The notes under the pieces were generated by a model. It saw only the letters and a program-made list of their open reading frames with translations, was not told the DNA's origin and searched no databases. A program made the translations under genes and the position numbers. From Pipra filicauda (lineage: Eukaryota; Chordata; Aves; Passeriformes; Pipridae), in the NCBI RefSeq assembly GCF_003945595.2, contig NW_024104380.1:360441-424440 (forward strand): DNA of 64,000 nt, given 5' to 3'. Below, in pieces: positions 50,101-61,325 of the stretch; position 1 is the stretch's first letter, and each line of letters begins with the position of its first letter.

Positions 50101-51490
50101 CTCACTTATTCCATCTGACTCCTCTAATATCACACATGGCATAAGGGAAGAATTCACAAGATACTCAAAAGATTTTATTTAAAGCAAAGCCGGTCATGAC
50201 CTTCACTTTTTGTGTTTTCAGATTAAAAGCAACATTTCGTTGAAGAGTAATTTTAATACACCAAAGAAACACATTTAAAATACACATTTCCTGGAGCTGT
50301 TTTCAGCGAGAGTTACTCACACAGAATCCATTCTCTGGGATGGACAAAGAAAAACATTCAAATTTGTATTAAGAAAGGTCAAGCAATCTTGACCATTTCA
50401 GATGGGTGCACTATTTTAACATTATCAGTGCCAGTGCTTTCTTGTGAAAGGCCTCTCCTGCTTAACTTGACATCTTGTGCTGTGTAATGAACCATTGGAT
50501 GAGTTTCTGAGGACCCATTCCCTCTTCCATGGCTTCTAAGTGAGATTGGAAAATGCAGAGGAAAATAGTTTCCATTTCTTAATGAGGAAATTATAACTTT
50601 AAGCAAAATTGACCAACTTAAAGTGAAACTGTGGAATCCTCTGCTTTTTTCCTTGTGGGTTAGACAAGAATTAATTCTGCTTTTCCCATCTGTTCCAATA
50701 TTGGAATTTTTCAAGATATTAGACACTACAAAGAATACACATCTATGTGGACAATGGTTTTTCTTCTATTCATGAAAAACACCCAAAATCATAAGATCAA
50801 AAATGCTACAGAAATGTTAAAAATAAGAAAACAAAAAAAAATATCCCACTGTGAACTGGTAGGGCCCTTAAAAAACTTTTTTAAATCTTGGCAGATTGAA
50901 TTTCATCCCTCTCTGAAAAGCAGAGAAAAAAAAAATACACTGCTTAAACCTTGTTGGTGATTTGTATGAACAAGGAAAATGCAGAAATATTGTTGTTCAG
51001 AAATGTGTAGGCAGAAAAGTCATCATCCTGGTAGCTGGATTTGCTGAGGGCTCTAAAATCCTGCTAAGCTTATTTCTTCTGAAGAAAGGATATTAAAACC
51101 AAAAGCAGGATCAGTACCTAGGCAGGAGAAAATACTGGTCCTTGGCAGTGGCAGAAAGCAAAAATCACACCAACAAAATACTGAAAAAAAAATTTACAAG
51201 TAGGGAAATTATCAAAGAGAGTCACAACAAATAAACATTTAACCAGAAACTGCAGGAACTAGAAAATATTTTCAACCCTATTCGGTCTGAAAAATGTGCT
51301 TCGTCAAGATCTGTCCTTGAAAAGAGTTGTCTGATAAAGGTTAGAAACCAAAAATTCCTTAGGAATGGCACACTGATGCTTGTCTCCCTTTAGGAACAAG
51401 GACCAGAAGTATTTGTGGTTCACAATTACGTTCCTTTCAGATCTGGGCTAAAGGCTGTTCTGTATATTTTGGTTGACACCTGGCTGGACA
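47191..51490. other. Intergenic DNA, no gene recognised
   Basis: AT-rich. 47700-47765 has a weak resemblance to the LTR-end block at 45880-45953 (ctctccctggtcccaactgg, then gcaatggctgagctg), perhaps another decayed ERV trace. The remainder shows no family. Confidence 0.4.
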
Positions 51491-51830
51491 TGAGCCCAGG
51501 TGTGCCCAGGTGTGTCCAGGTGTGTCCAGGTGTGTCCAGGTGTGCCCAGGTGTGTCCAGGTGCGCCCAGGTGTGTCCAAGTGAGCCCAGGTGTGTCCAGG
51601 TGTGCCCAGGTGTGTCCAAGTGAGCCCAGGTGCGCCCAGGTGTGTCCAGGGGTGCCCAGATGTGCCCAGGTGTGCCCAAGTGAGCCCAGGTGCGCCCATG
51701 TGTGTCCAAGTGAGCCCAGGTGTGCCCAGGTGAGCCCAGGTGAGGCCAGGGGTGCCCAGGTGCACCCAAATGTTCCCAGGTGTGCCCAGATGTGCCCAGG
51801 TGTGCCCAGGTGAGCCCAGGGGTGTCCAGG
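51491..51830 (+). repeat. 10-bp minisatellite, 34 units, consensus TGTGYCCAGG
   Basis: Thirty-four consecutive 10-base units with no indel. Variants are TGTGCCCAGG, TGTGTCCAGG, TGAGCCCAGG, TGCGCCCAGG and units ending CAAG. Each junction of CAGG with TG creates a CAGGTG hexamer; about 22 are present. The repeat contains no stop codon on the minus strand in any frame, so it yields three overlapping open frames there (51426-52154, 51437-51868, 51448-52026), which are artefacts. The G-rich sequence to about 51900 may be a decayed extension. Confidence 0.97.
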
Positions 51831-52440
51831 GGGGCAGGAGGGCAGTGGCCCCTGGGCTGTGCCAGCAATGGGGGCAGGCTGGAATGTCTGTCTGGGGGTG
51901 CTGACCAGGATCCAGCTCAGTGGGTTGGATGGGGCTGAGCAAGGGCTGGATTTGGAGAGACAGGGCTTTGGAGAATCCCTCAGGTCCCTGAAAGTGGCCT
52001 TTGGGTGCAGCATCTGTTTCTTCCATGAACTGGAGAAAAGGGAAGAAAACCCCTGAATAGGGCAGTCAGCAAACAAAACACCCCTCCATGGCAGGGTTGC
52101 CTTTGTTCTCTGCCTAATGGTCTTTTTTGTCATCGAGGGCTTTGCCATTCTCAAGCCCTTACAAGTAAAACTGAACTTTCAGTTCCTTTCTGCTAATTGC
52201 ACCCTATCTCTGCAGCTCATGAAATTACCTTTCCTGTTTACATGACAGCACTAACCAGAGTACTCTTTTCCTGTTGGATGTTTCCTATTGATCCAGCAGT
52301 ATATTGCTTACAACGATTGCTACAAGCCTTGTTATTGTCATTATTATCATTAAATATTTCAACAGCGGTGAAATCCAGAGGCCTCACACTAAGGTGGGAA
52401 TCATTTCTGGGGGATGCTGTGACAATATAGAAGAGGATTT
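51831..52440. other. Intergenic flank of the minisatellite
   Basis: GC-richer to about 51990, with CR1-like vocabulary (agggctggatttggagag) but no clear alignment, then AT-rich. Confidence 0.4.
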
Positions 52441-52676
52441 CATGGAATCATAGGAACAATGAGTTTGGCAAAGCCCTCCCAGCCCATGGATCCCCCCTGT
52501 GCCCGATGCCCACCTTGTCCCCCAGCCCAGAGCACTGAGTGCCACGGCCAGGCCTTCCTGGGACACCTCCAGGGCTGGGCACTCCAAACCTCCCTGGGCA
52601 GCCCCTGCCAGGGCCTGACCACCCTTTCCAGCAGGAAATTCCTCCTGATGTTCCACCTGAGCCTCCCCTGGCACAA
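52441..52676 (-). mobile_element. CR1 LINE 3' fragment (antisense)
   Basis: 'catggaatcataggaacaat', 'tgccacggccaggccttcct', 'gggcagcccctgccagggcc', 'ttccagcaggaaattcctcc', 'tgatgttccacctgagcctc'. About 235 bases of a CR1 3' region in reverse orientation. Confidence 0.9.
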
Positions 52677-55600
52677 GGGATATGTGTCTTTCAGGCTGGA
52701 GTCCCTATGGTTTCCATAGAAGATACTGGAAATTTTTTTTTTATTTTTTGCTTCTGTACTTTATTATCTCAAAATCAGGTGTATATATATATATGTTTTT
52801 TTTAAAAACAAGACTGAATGTTGAACAGTCTTTACTGAATGTAAACAGTAACTTAAATTTCCAGGTGATTTGACAGATTAGATTTAATCTGACAGATTTA
52901 GAAGGCCCCATGGTAGATAGATTTAGAATCTCACTGGTTCTTACCCACTGCCACAGTCCACAAAAGCACCTGACAATTACTGTGAATTAAAATAATCAGT
53001 TTTCCCTGACCAGTATTGTAAATGGGCCAGTTCTCAACACATGAAGTGCTAGAATGAACCTGTGATGGTCATTATAGTCCTCCCCTCAGGGTAAGAAGAA
53101 GTTCCCACTTAAATACACACCAAAAAGGCGAAAGCTTAAGTTCCACAGGCTAAAAATAATTGATGGCAAAAGCAGAAAATTATTCCCAAATTACAATATT
53201 CAGGAACTGTGTTCCTGCTGTGGTACCAGGAGGAAGAGAGGTTTCCCCACAGTGTAAACCAGAGCAGAATCTCACTGGTGTGTTGTAACCTGCTGGTTTA
53301 ACTGAGCTCTCTGTGCCAGCAGTTTAAAACTGGCAATCTGACTGTCTCCTCCACCCCATCTTCTACAGACTGTTGGATAAATGGGTTAAAGAGGATGTTA
53401 AAAATCTCCTCCCTGTGACTGTGGAATGTCCCAGTAGCTCTCAGCTTTAGCCTACTGTTGTCAGGCCAATGATAGTACCAGAGAATTAAGAATATTGTGG
53501 TATTAAAAATAACAGTCCCAGGACTACGGATCATTTTTATTTGCATTTCTTGCAGCCTCCTGGCATCTTATTATTCCCCTGAACACAAGGCCAGTAACCT
53601 TAATGAAATACCAGAAGATATATTTTATATACAATTCTAGCACTTCTAGTTTAATAAAAAAAATGCTTTAAACTTCTTACTGCAGAGCAGATTATGGGCT
53701 GTTTGTAAAGAATTCTGCTTGGGAGAGCAGCTGGTGCCTCAGTGAACCCTGTGGCCTTGGCTTTATGCACTGCCTATTATCTTGGAAAGCAGTTCTGAGA
53801 TACAAACACAGAGCAGACACTTTTTTGGAATTACTACCAGGATTAATAATCATTAACTGAGTCTCAACAATTATCCAGATATTTCACATGCATTGCTCAA
53901 AATATTCCCCCCCCTTCTCCTTGTGTAAACATGCCCATGAAGTCACAAATAATCCCATTTGCTGGCTCCTGCCAGCTCGGGGTGTGTGCAGCTCACTGAG
54001 GGGGCAGACCCTGCTCCAGGTCCTCTGCCTGGGCTTCTGAAAGCCAGGATGGGTGGGAGGGGAGTGGAATGAAGGCAGATGCTGCAGGAAGAAGCTGGAG
54101 AGAACAGCTTTAGACGCAGCAATCCTGCCTCCCTCAGTCTCCCACCAGGTCTCCAGTCCAGCTCTGGGCTCTTCCTCACGTTTTCCAAGTGATCAGAACG
54201 AACTGGAATTCATCCCAGCAGTGACTGTGTGGGACCAGCTGTGGGAACAGAGAAAAGTTCAGGCCCTAAATAAGTTGGAAGGTAACACATAGAGGAATGG
54301 CAAGGGAAAAACACAGGGACGTGGAATTATTTCACTCTCAATCACGGCACAGTCCACTGGAGCTACTGTGCATATTGTACAGAGATGGAATTTATGCTGT
54401 TCTGCATTCCCTTAATTAGTTAGAGGTGTAATCAGGTGCAGCCCCCCCACGACCCACCAACACATCACAAAATGTTATCTCTACCTTTAAGGTGCCTGAT
54501 GTAGCGGGAGAATTTCCACTGAGCCGCCCGTGAGTTATTACAGCTTTGTGGCTGAACATTTCCAATAAGTGATCCTCTAACTTCATGGAAAAAAGATCTC
54601 ATATTTCTTAAACGAGCTCTTCCTTCATGATGAGCGATTTCCCAAGCTCTGCTGCTGATGCCCTGCGAGTTCCAGCCAGCACAACAGTGACACAGCTTCA
54701 TTCCATTGATGAAGTCTTTCAATAATCACCTTTGCCACCAGATTACTCTTCCACTCCCCCCCAGGATACTCCATTCTTTCATTATTTTCTGGATTAGGAC
54801 CAGATTCTTTGCCAGCCAGGGTTTTCCAGGATCTCATCCGTAATACTCTGAATTAACAGACTTGATACCAAATGAGGTCTTTGATACTCTCCGCAGAGCA
54901 TTGGATACCCTTCTGTAACAAATTTGGAGAGGCACTTTATGATACATTGTCCTTCGTGAAGTGAAACCCTACAAATTTTAACCCATCTAGAGAAATTTTA
55001 ATTGTATTTTCCATTTTATAACCTTTTGCATGAGAAATTCTTTTTTTTTTTTTTGAAAGGGAAATGCACAGTTTAGGTTCTTGGCACTCTACTTAACAGA
55101 TAGTTCCTGAATTTTGAAAGGTCCTGGAGAAGAAAGGTGTCTTTTTATAAAACTTGCAACCACCATTTGAAAAAAAATGAAAAACAACAATGGATTTTTT
55201 TTTTTTTTGAATAATGGATTATGTCTGGGAAAGGCTAAGCAGCTGATTTGTTATTCAGAATGAGTGACCTACTGCACTTCTTCAAACTGAGCATGGAAAA
55301 AAAATATAATTGGGCTTCCTAACAATGGTATTTAGCATCAATATACAGTTAGAGGCTTCATTATTGAAGCTGTGCATAGAACTGACATGGTAACACTCTA
55401 TTACCACACTACCATTCTACACAACATCTTGAAGTTCAACTGCAAAATAGCAGGAAAATTCAGTGTATAAAAAAATCTATTAAGTCTGTACAACACTTGA
55501 ATGAAGATGTGTTTACAAAGGCACTACTCAGAACATGGAATATTTTCCTTTATTCACAATTCAGAGCCCAGAGCTGATGCATTTCTACCCTTTCTCTGAG

Positions 55601-58330
55601 CCCCCAACTTTATAAACATCACAAGAGATTTTCCTCTTATGTCCTTGACTCTCCACTTTTCTAACTCTGCCTTCCAAGTGCACCCCGGAATTTCAGTGTT
55701 TAAGGGAATATGTAACTGCTGGGTTTAGTATTTGGCCTCCTTCATAAAACACACAGTCTGTAACCTATCCTGCAATTTAAATGCAAATAGTATTTAAACA
55801 AGGCTAATCTGGGGAGCTTTTGTGTGTAGAGTGATATATGGGAAGGAGCTGTCTGAGGTGCAATAGTTTACTGCTCTGGTTTCCTTTTCACATCAATCAT
55901 CTCTTCAACAATTAAAATGGCTCATGGCTGCAGGGACTATGACAAACTAACTCCATCATTTAAATACCCCTGATAGTACCTCTGAGCACGAGAAGCCCAT
56001 GGAAAATGATAAAATGTTAATTATAAGTTGTAAGCAAAATGAAGTACCTCCATTCAGCAGTGACCTGCTGCTTATAAACGGGACTTGTTTGTACAGCCAA
56101 CATACCCACAGAAAATATGCTTGGGCTTATTGAATGTTTTCCTGTGTAAATCAGCCATGGCCAGGTCTGCCTGTTGCCAGGGGAAACCCACTTTGACTCT
56201 CCTTTCCCATCTTGTCACGAGGACATAACAGAGGAACTGTCCCTCCACCCAGGGAAGATATCAAAAAGTTAATCACCAAAGAGGGATTTTTCCTCCTCCC
56301 CTGCACCAGGATCACAATGGATGTGTCATGATCAGCCGTTGCTCTGAGAGGCACTCCAGGCTCTTGTCCAGTTCAAAGGGATTGCTGACACTCCTTTTTC
56401 CATCTTCCCAGGTGGCTCCTTAGCTTTGCAGTGTCAATTTAAATTGATGCTGACACAACCCAAAGAGGGTATTTTTTTCCCCCTGTCCTGCAATCAGGGC
56501 AGTGATTCTGAATTGTGTTTAAAATGATTCTCCATTTTTCTTTGCCTTGGCTGTAAACCAGTTCTCATTATTTCAGAGTACACTGTGACCATGTTCTAAA
56601 AAATATCATGAGTCACTTGGTGTATTTTATTTGAACTGTAGAAATGAACTGTAGAACTGTAACAGGAATTAGAGAGATAGAAACATATTGTTCTTAGAAT
56701 TTGGACTTAGAATGGGATTTTTTTTAAGTAAAAAAGTAGGCTTGATTGTAAACATGTTTATACCTGTTTTATATAATATGAACTCATTTGCTACAGGATT
56801 ATTTTTATATTGTACAGTTCCATGTGCAGTTACATAAACTGATGCTAAATCTATGTAACAAGGTGACCCTTTTTTAATTCCAAGCAACACCTGTGAACCA
56901 ATATTCTGTAACTTTGCCTTAGTATTTCCTCTCTATTTTTAAACCTTTTCTCTACTATTTTCTTTTTTAATTAAGCTGGCCCTTGCCTCACTGTACTTCC
57001 TTGTTAAAAAAAAAAAAAAAGGCACCTTTCTGCTTATTGTCATGTCCATTTTCTTTTTTTCCCCCCTTTTTTCTTCCACAACTGCTTTCTCAGAGGCTAA
57101 TCAATAGCTGGAATATAAGCATTCACACTTCCAAGCTGCCATATCCAAGAGCTACCTGTGAAACTGGGGGCAAAATGATGAACCAATAGAGAGCAGCAGG
57201 AATTTTCAGGCTCATCCCCTGGACAACATGAAAAGGAAATGGGAGCTCGGAGCAAAATGGAGAGAAGCCTTCCCTTTGCTTCAGTCTCAAACACAATTGT
57301 CCAAATGAAGAACAAAAGAGGCAAAAACCATGTGGCAAATCTGGAAATGGAATGTAGGCTGCGAATTTTTTTTTAGATCATCTATTCTTTTGGAAGTTCA
57401 CTCCTTTTATTCAGGAATATATTACAAACTAAAGCTACAATACTGCTGAGATTTTCAGCTGAGGTGTTTTGTGGTGACTGTTTCCAGGCCTCTGAGTTGT
57501 TTGGCTGTTGGATTCTTAGGAGAGGAAGCCAGATTGGTATGGTGGGCTCTCATTCCTTTATTATTGCTCTTACATGTTAGCCTGACTTACAAACATGAGA
57601 CCAGCAATTTGTTCAAATTATCTGCAATATGCACTGACATCTCAACTATTCACAAACCTGTTGTTCTAAAACATAAAGGGAAAAATAACTTCCACGAGTC
57701 CTCTTTCCCACTTCCAGCAGCAACTGAGAAAACGGGAGTTTACTGATGTGAACCCTAATGTAGGAAGTGTGTATAAAAATGCCAAGTTTTGCAAACAGAA
57801 TAAATTCAACCACAGAAAGATGTTGGGAATTGTTCAGTGCCCAGCTAATACAGCTGGACAGCAAAGCACTCAATGCTCTTGGCTCTCATGTGGAATTTGG
57901 GGTTATTCAGGCTGTAAGACAAATGTTTCCTCGAGTGAAGACTCCCAGCAGGTCCATAGGATGCACTCAGTGGTTTTCCTAGAGGAGAAGGAAGAGCAGA
58001 AGAGGTGAGAGAACCTGATCTCTTTGGAATCCTGAATCTGCTCCTGCACCATCATTCTTGGAACCTTCAGTTTGGGGCAGAGTATTTCGGGCACGTTCAG
58101 AGAACCACCCTGTCTGTTGTCAATCCAGAATTAGATTTGTTGCTGTTACAAGTGAGGTGAAAATGAAGAAATGGATGATTTAAACCACATCTTAATTAAA
58201 GCACAGCAGGTTGTTGGGTTGGTTTGTTTGTTGGGGTGTTTTCAAGAACCTCTCAAGTCAGGCAGGATCATGTGGATTCTGTTTGGATATGATTCCCATG
58301 CAGAGCAGCAGCTTTTTCTTCCTTTCTTGA
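52677..58330. other. Intergenic DNA, no gene recognised
   Basis: AT-rich with several T and A runs (52730-52750, 55028-55044, 57005-57020) and a short (TA)n at 52781-52795. All open frames are under 110 codons and unrecognised. Confidence 0.5.
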
Positions 58331-58333
58331 TAT

Positions 58334-58384
<51 letters not shown>

Positions 58385-58387
58385 TTT
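58331..58387. repeat. Tetranucleotide microsatellite (TATT)n
   Basis: About 14 perfect tandem TATT/ATTT units. Confidence 0.97.
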
Positions 58388-59049
58388 TAAACATTCAAAC
58401 AATAAATCATGTAATTTTGTTCCCATCCAGCTTCTGCAGCAGAGGATTGATAATGGTGTCATTTAGCAGTGGATGCCCTTCCCTCTAAAATAACTGAAGG
58501 AAATCACTTGGTTTTGAGTTTTACTGTGTTAGGCACAGCAAAGACAGACCAGCCAGAAGTATTGTGGCAGTAAAAAAGGCACTTCAGGTGTATCCTCAGA
58601 AATAAAATATTCATTACCCTCACACAGCATATTTATCAAACCAAATTCATTGTACACATAATTATTTTCTGCAAGTTTTATCTTTCCAATTTCATCTTCT
58701 GGTTTCAGTCTGTTACATAAAATGCATTTTTGGTCATCATCTGCTGGCATCTGTTATGTCCAGAATCTGAGAGCAGCTACTTCAAAAATATTCATTCCCT
58801 TTTGTTCTTGGCAATCCGAGCACAAGTGTCTGAACACATTTTGGATCTTGTTCAGCCTGAACAATGAAATCTAATGCCTCAGGTTTTCCAGTGGGGCCAC
58901 CTTGGTAAGGAATGGAAATGAACAATTAGGAAAAAGTAGTTGAGAAATGAGGCACATCTCTGGTCTTAATATGATAACAAATCCAGCCTGTGAGAAATCA
59001 AGGACTCCATCATGTAAATAGAGAGGATGGGCCAAGAGCAACTGGGTCC
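58388..59049. other. Intergenic DNA, nothing recognised
   Basis: AT-rich unique sequence without an exon, RNA gene or repeat that I recognise. Confidence 0.5.
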
Positions 59050-59120
59050 TGCGCTCCAGGCACGGCCTGACCAGTGCTGAGGGGAAGCACCACTCCCTCA
59101 GCCTGTTCCCAACACTCTTG
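59050..59120 (-). mobile_element. Possible CR1 internal remnant (antisense)
   Basis: 'gctccaggcacggcctgacc', 'agtgctgaggggaagcacca' and 'ctccctcagcctgttcccaa' correspond loosely to the internal CR1 block that follows 'tccaggtgtggcctcaccag' in antisense copies. Short and diverged. Confidence 0.55.
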
Positions 59121-59510
59121 GGGGGAAGGTGTTTTCCCCTGAGTAACCTTTTATGACAGTCACAATATGTTGTTCCCGCTGTTACATGAAGTTAATGATA
59201 AAGCAAACAAATTCAGAAAAACACGAAACCGAATCCACGGGCACATCAATTATTTACAGTCTAATGGGGGAAAATTCTCTTTAAGCTGAGACGGATCTAT
59301 GGCATAAGTATAAAAATCAGTATGCTGGAGTCATAAGGGAGAGGGGCTGTTTGCAGTGCTGAATATTTATGAGCTCTCCAGAATGAATGAACTCTGCCAG
59401 CTGAAGGAATTTACAGATGGTGGAACAATCCAGGAGCAATCCTGGGATTTGTTCCTGTGATCACAATGTTTGAACATGAAAGGATGTGTCTGTTGTAACT
59501 CAATATACCT

Positions 59511-59603
59511 GGTCTAGTGGAAGGTGTCCCTGCCCGTGGAAAGGGGTTTGAAGTGGATGATCTTTAAGGTCCCTTCCAAGCCAGGCCATTCTATAATTCT
59601 GTA
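59511..59603 (+). mobile_element. CR1 LINE 3' end fragment
   Basis: 'ggtctagtggaaggtgtccc', 'tgcccgtggaaaggggtttg' and 'tctttaaggtcccttccaag', then 'ccattctataattctgtaac', form the sense-strand 3' terminus of CR1 with its tail repeats. Confidence 0.92.
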
Positions 59604-60810
59604 ACTGAGTAGTTTTTCCCCCAAAATGCTTCCTTCTACAACCCCCTTGTCCCAAATGCCTTTGTGTCCTGCTATTGCTTGGAAACCACCTTGATGTTTT
59701 CTTCCAAAGGAAAGCATTTTCACAGGACAAAGGGTTTTTCACTTGGGACAAATGTCTCTTGATCTACAGCACCTGCAGATAGAGTTATTTCATTCTTTCG
59801 TGTTCCTTCAAAGCTGACAAATAAACTCACTTGGATTTTGGCACTAGTGGCTTCCTCTGCCACTTTTCTTCCCAAGGCAACGATGTGTTCAGAAGATGTG
59901 CTTTGTCCACTTCAGTGATGCAAAGGTGTCAATAATCAGAGATATATCCCTGATGCTGGGATGCCAAACTGATGAAAGGGCCTTTGGGTGACAGAATATC
60001 AGGAAGATGGAATTGCTGAAACATAAAATTGTATTCCAAGTGTTCCAAGTGCTGACCTGGCAGTAACTGGGCAGAAAGGCCAAACCCTCCTTGCTCCCAG
60101 AATTTCATAGTTCTGCTTGTGACCTGAGGGATTCATCAGGTCACCAGGATGAAGGAGAGGTGCACAAGAACTTTAAATTAGTCTAGTGTGACACTGTGCT
60201 TTTAAAAGCTTAATGTGACAACACACAGAACTGACTCATAACCCCAGGTTTCCTGCACTAGAGAATTATTAATAAAACTGTGTAAAATACAGTCCAGATA
60301 TATCAATTCCCTCTACTCTCCCAATCCTCCAAACATGCACAAAATGTGGGATTAAATGGCTTTAAAAGCAGTATTGCCCTCTTTATTTCTATAAGACCTT
60401 TTTTAAAACGTGATGATTTTTTTCATCCACACAACCTTCCAGAGGGGGTGCATCTGTGGTTGGGAGGGGTGAAAAAAGACTCTCTTTTTCATGCCTCCCT
60501 CCCAGGAATTTTCAGTAACACTGAGAATTTATCCCCACTTTTCTGGACAGAGCAAATGTTTCTCATAATCATCTGCATCTGGATGTTGAAATTAGGCTCA
60601 AAAAGAAAACAAGGAAGAAACAGACAAATCAGCAATTTCATTTTTATTTCTGTAATCTTTAAATAACCTTTAAAAAGATGGAGTTCTAATGGAAAATATC
60701 TGCCTGGCTCTAATCCTGTGTCCTTCTTCGAGTTCTACCCTCCCTGTATTTTCCCCCCATTTAATTTGTACTCACAGTGCTCCATTAGTGAAACCTCACA
60801 AAGAGTTTGG
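59604..60810. other. Intergenic DNA, nothing recognised
   Basis: AT-rich unique sequence. The open frame at 60346-60666 (106 codons) resembles no known protein. Confidence 0.5.
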
Positions 60811-61025
60811 GTGGCCCCAAGCCCCCCATTCCACCCCAGAATTCCCATTTTCCCGCTGTTTTCCCCCAGTTCCCTGGCTGTTTTAGCAAGGTGCATCTGT
60901 CAGTGATCATCTGGGCCGGGATCCTGGTGGCCCCTGCCACTGCCCATGACTGTCACTCAATCCAGGTGACCCCAAATCCCTTCATCCACCCCAGAATTCC
61001 CATTTTTTCCCCATTTTTTTCCAAG
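60811..61025 (+). repeat. Imperfect direct repeat enclosing an exon-like segment
   Basis: GGTGGCCCCAAGCCCCCCAT plus 'ccaccccagaattcccattt' at 60811-60850 recurs as GGTGACCCCAAATCCCTTCAT plus the same 20-base block at 60965-61005, an offset of about 155 bases. Between them, 60887-60965 reads like a small exon: TTTTAG before it, CAG/GTGACC after it, and a hydrophobic translation in one frame (LSVIIWAGILVA). It may be a tandemly duplicated exon-plus-intron fragment of an unidentified gene, or a GC-rich minisatellite. Confidence 0.4.
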
Positions 61026-61271
61026 AGAAAGACGGAGTGTAGAAATGGGCAGGACGCACGTTTTGGAATCCAAATATAATTGGTAGGGTTTGTGACTGAA
61101 GGCTCCTCACCAATGTTTCTTCAGATTCATGATGATAGCCATAATAATTAGACTAAAGATCTTAATCAGAATTATTTACTGCACAGTGTAGAAAGCTCTA
61201 ACTACCAGCACAGTGCACGGGTTTATTGCAGCAAGGATATTAAGGCAAGCAGAATAATTACTAAGTAGAGA

Positions 61272-61325
61272 TTCATGTTACTCCATTTATGTTGCTCCAT
61301 TCATGTTACTCCATTTGTGTTACTG
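61272..61325 (+). repeat. Short tandem repeat, about four 13-15 base units
   Basis: Units of the form catgttactccatt / tatgttgctccatt / catgttactccatt / tgtgttactgtcc are arranged head to tail. The first two and last two form a 28-base higher-order pair. Confidence 0.8.

Noticed and set aside
51426..52154. 242-codon minus-strand frame with Trp-Ala-His-Leu-Gly type repeats, plus two overlapping frames
   Set aside because: The 10-bp repeat has no stop in any frame on that strand, so all three frames are open by necessity. No start context or conserved flanking protein.
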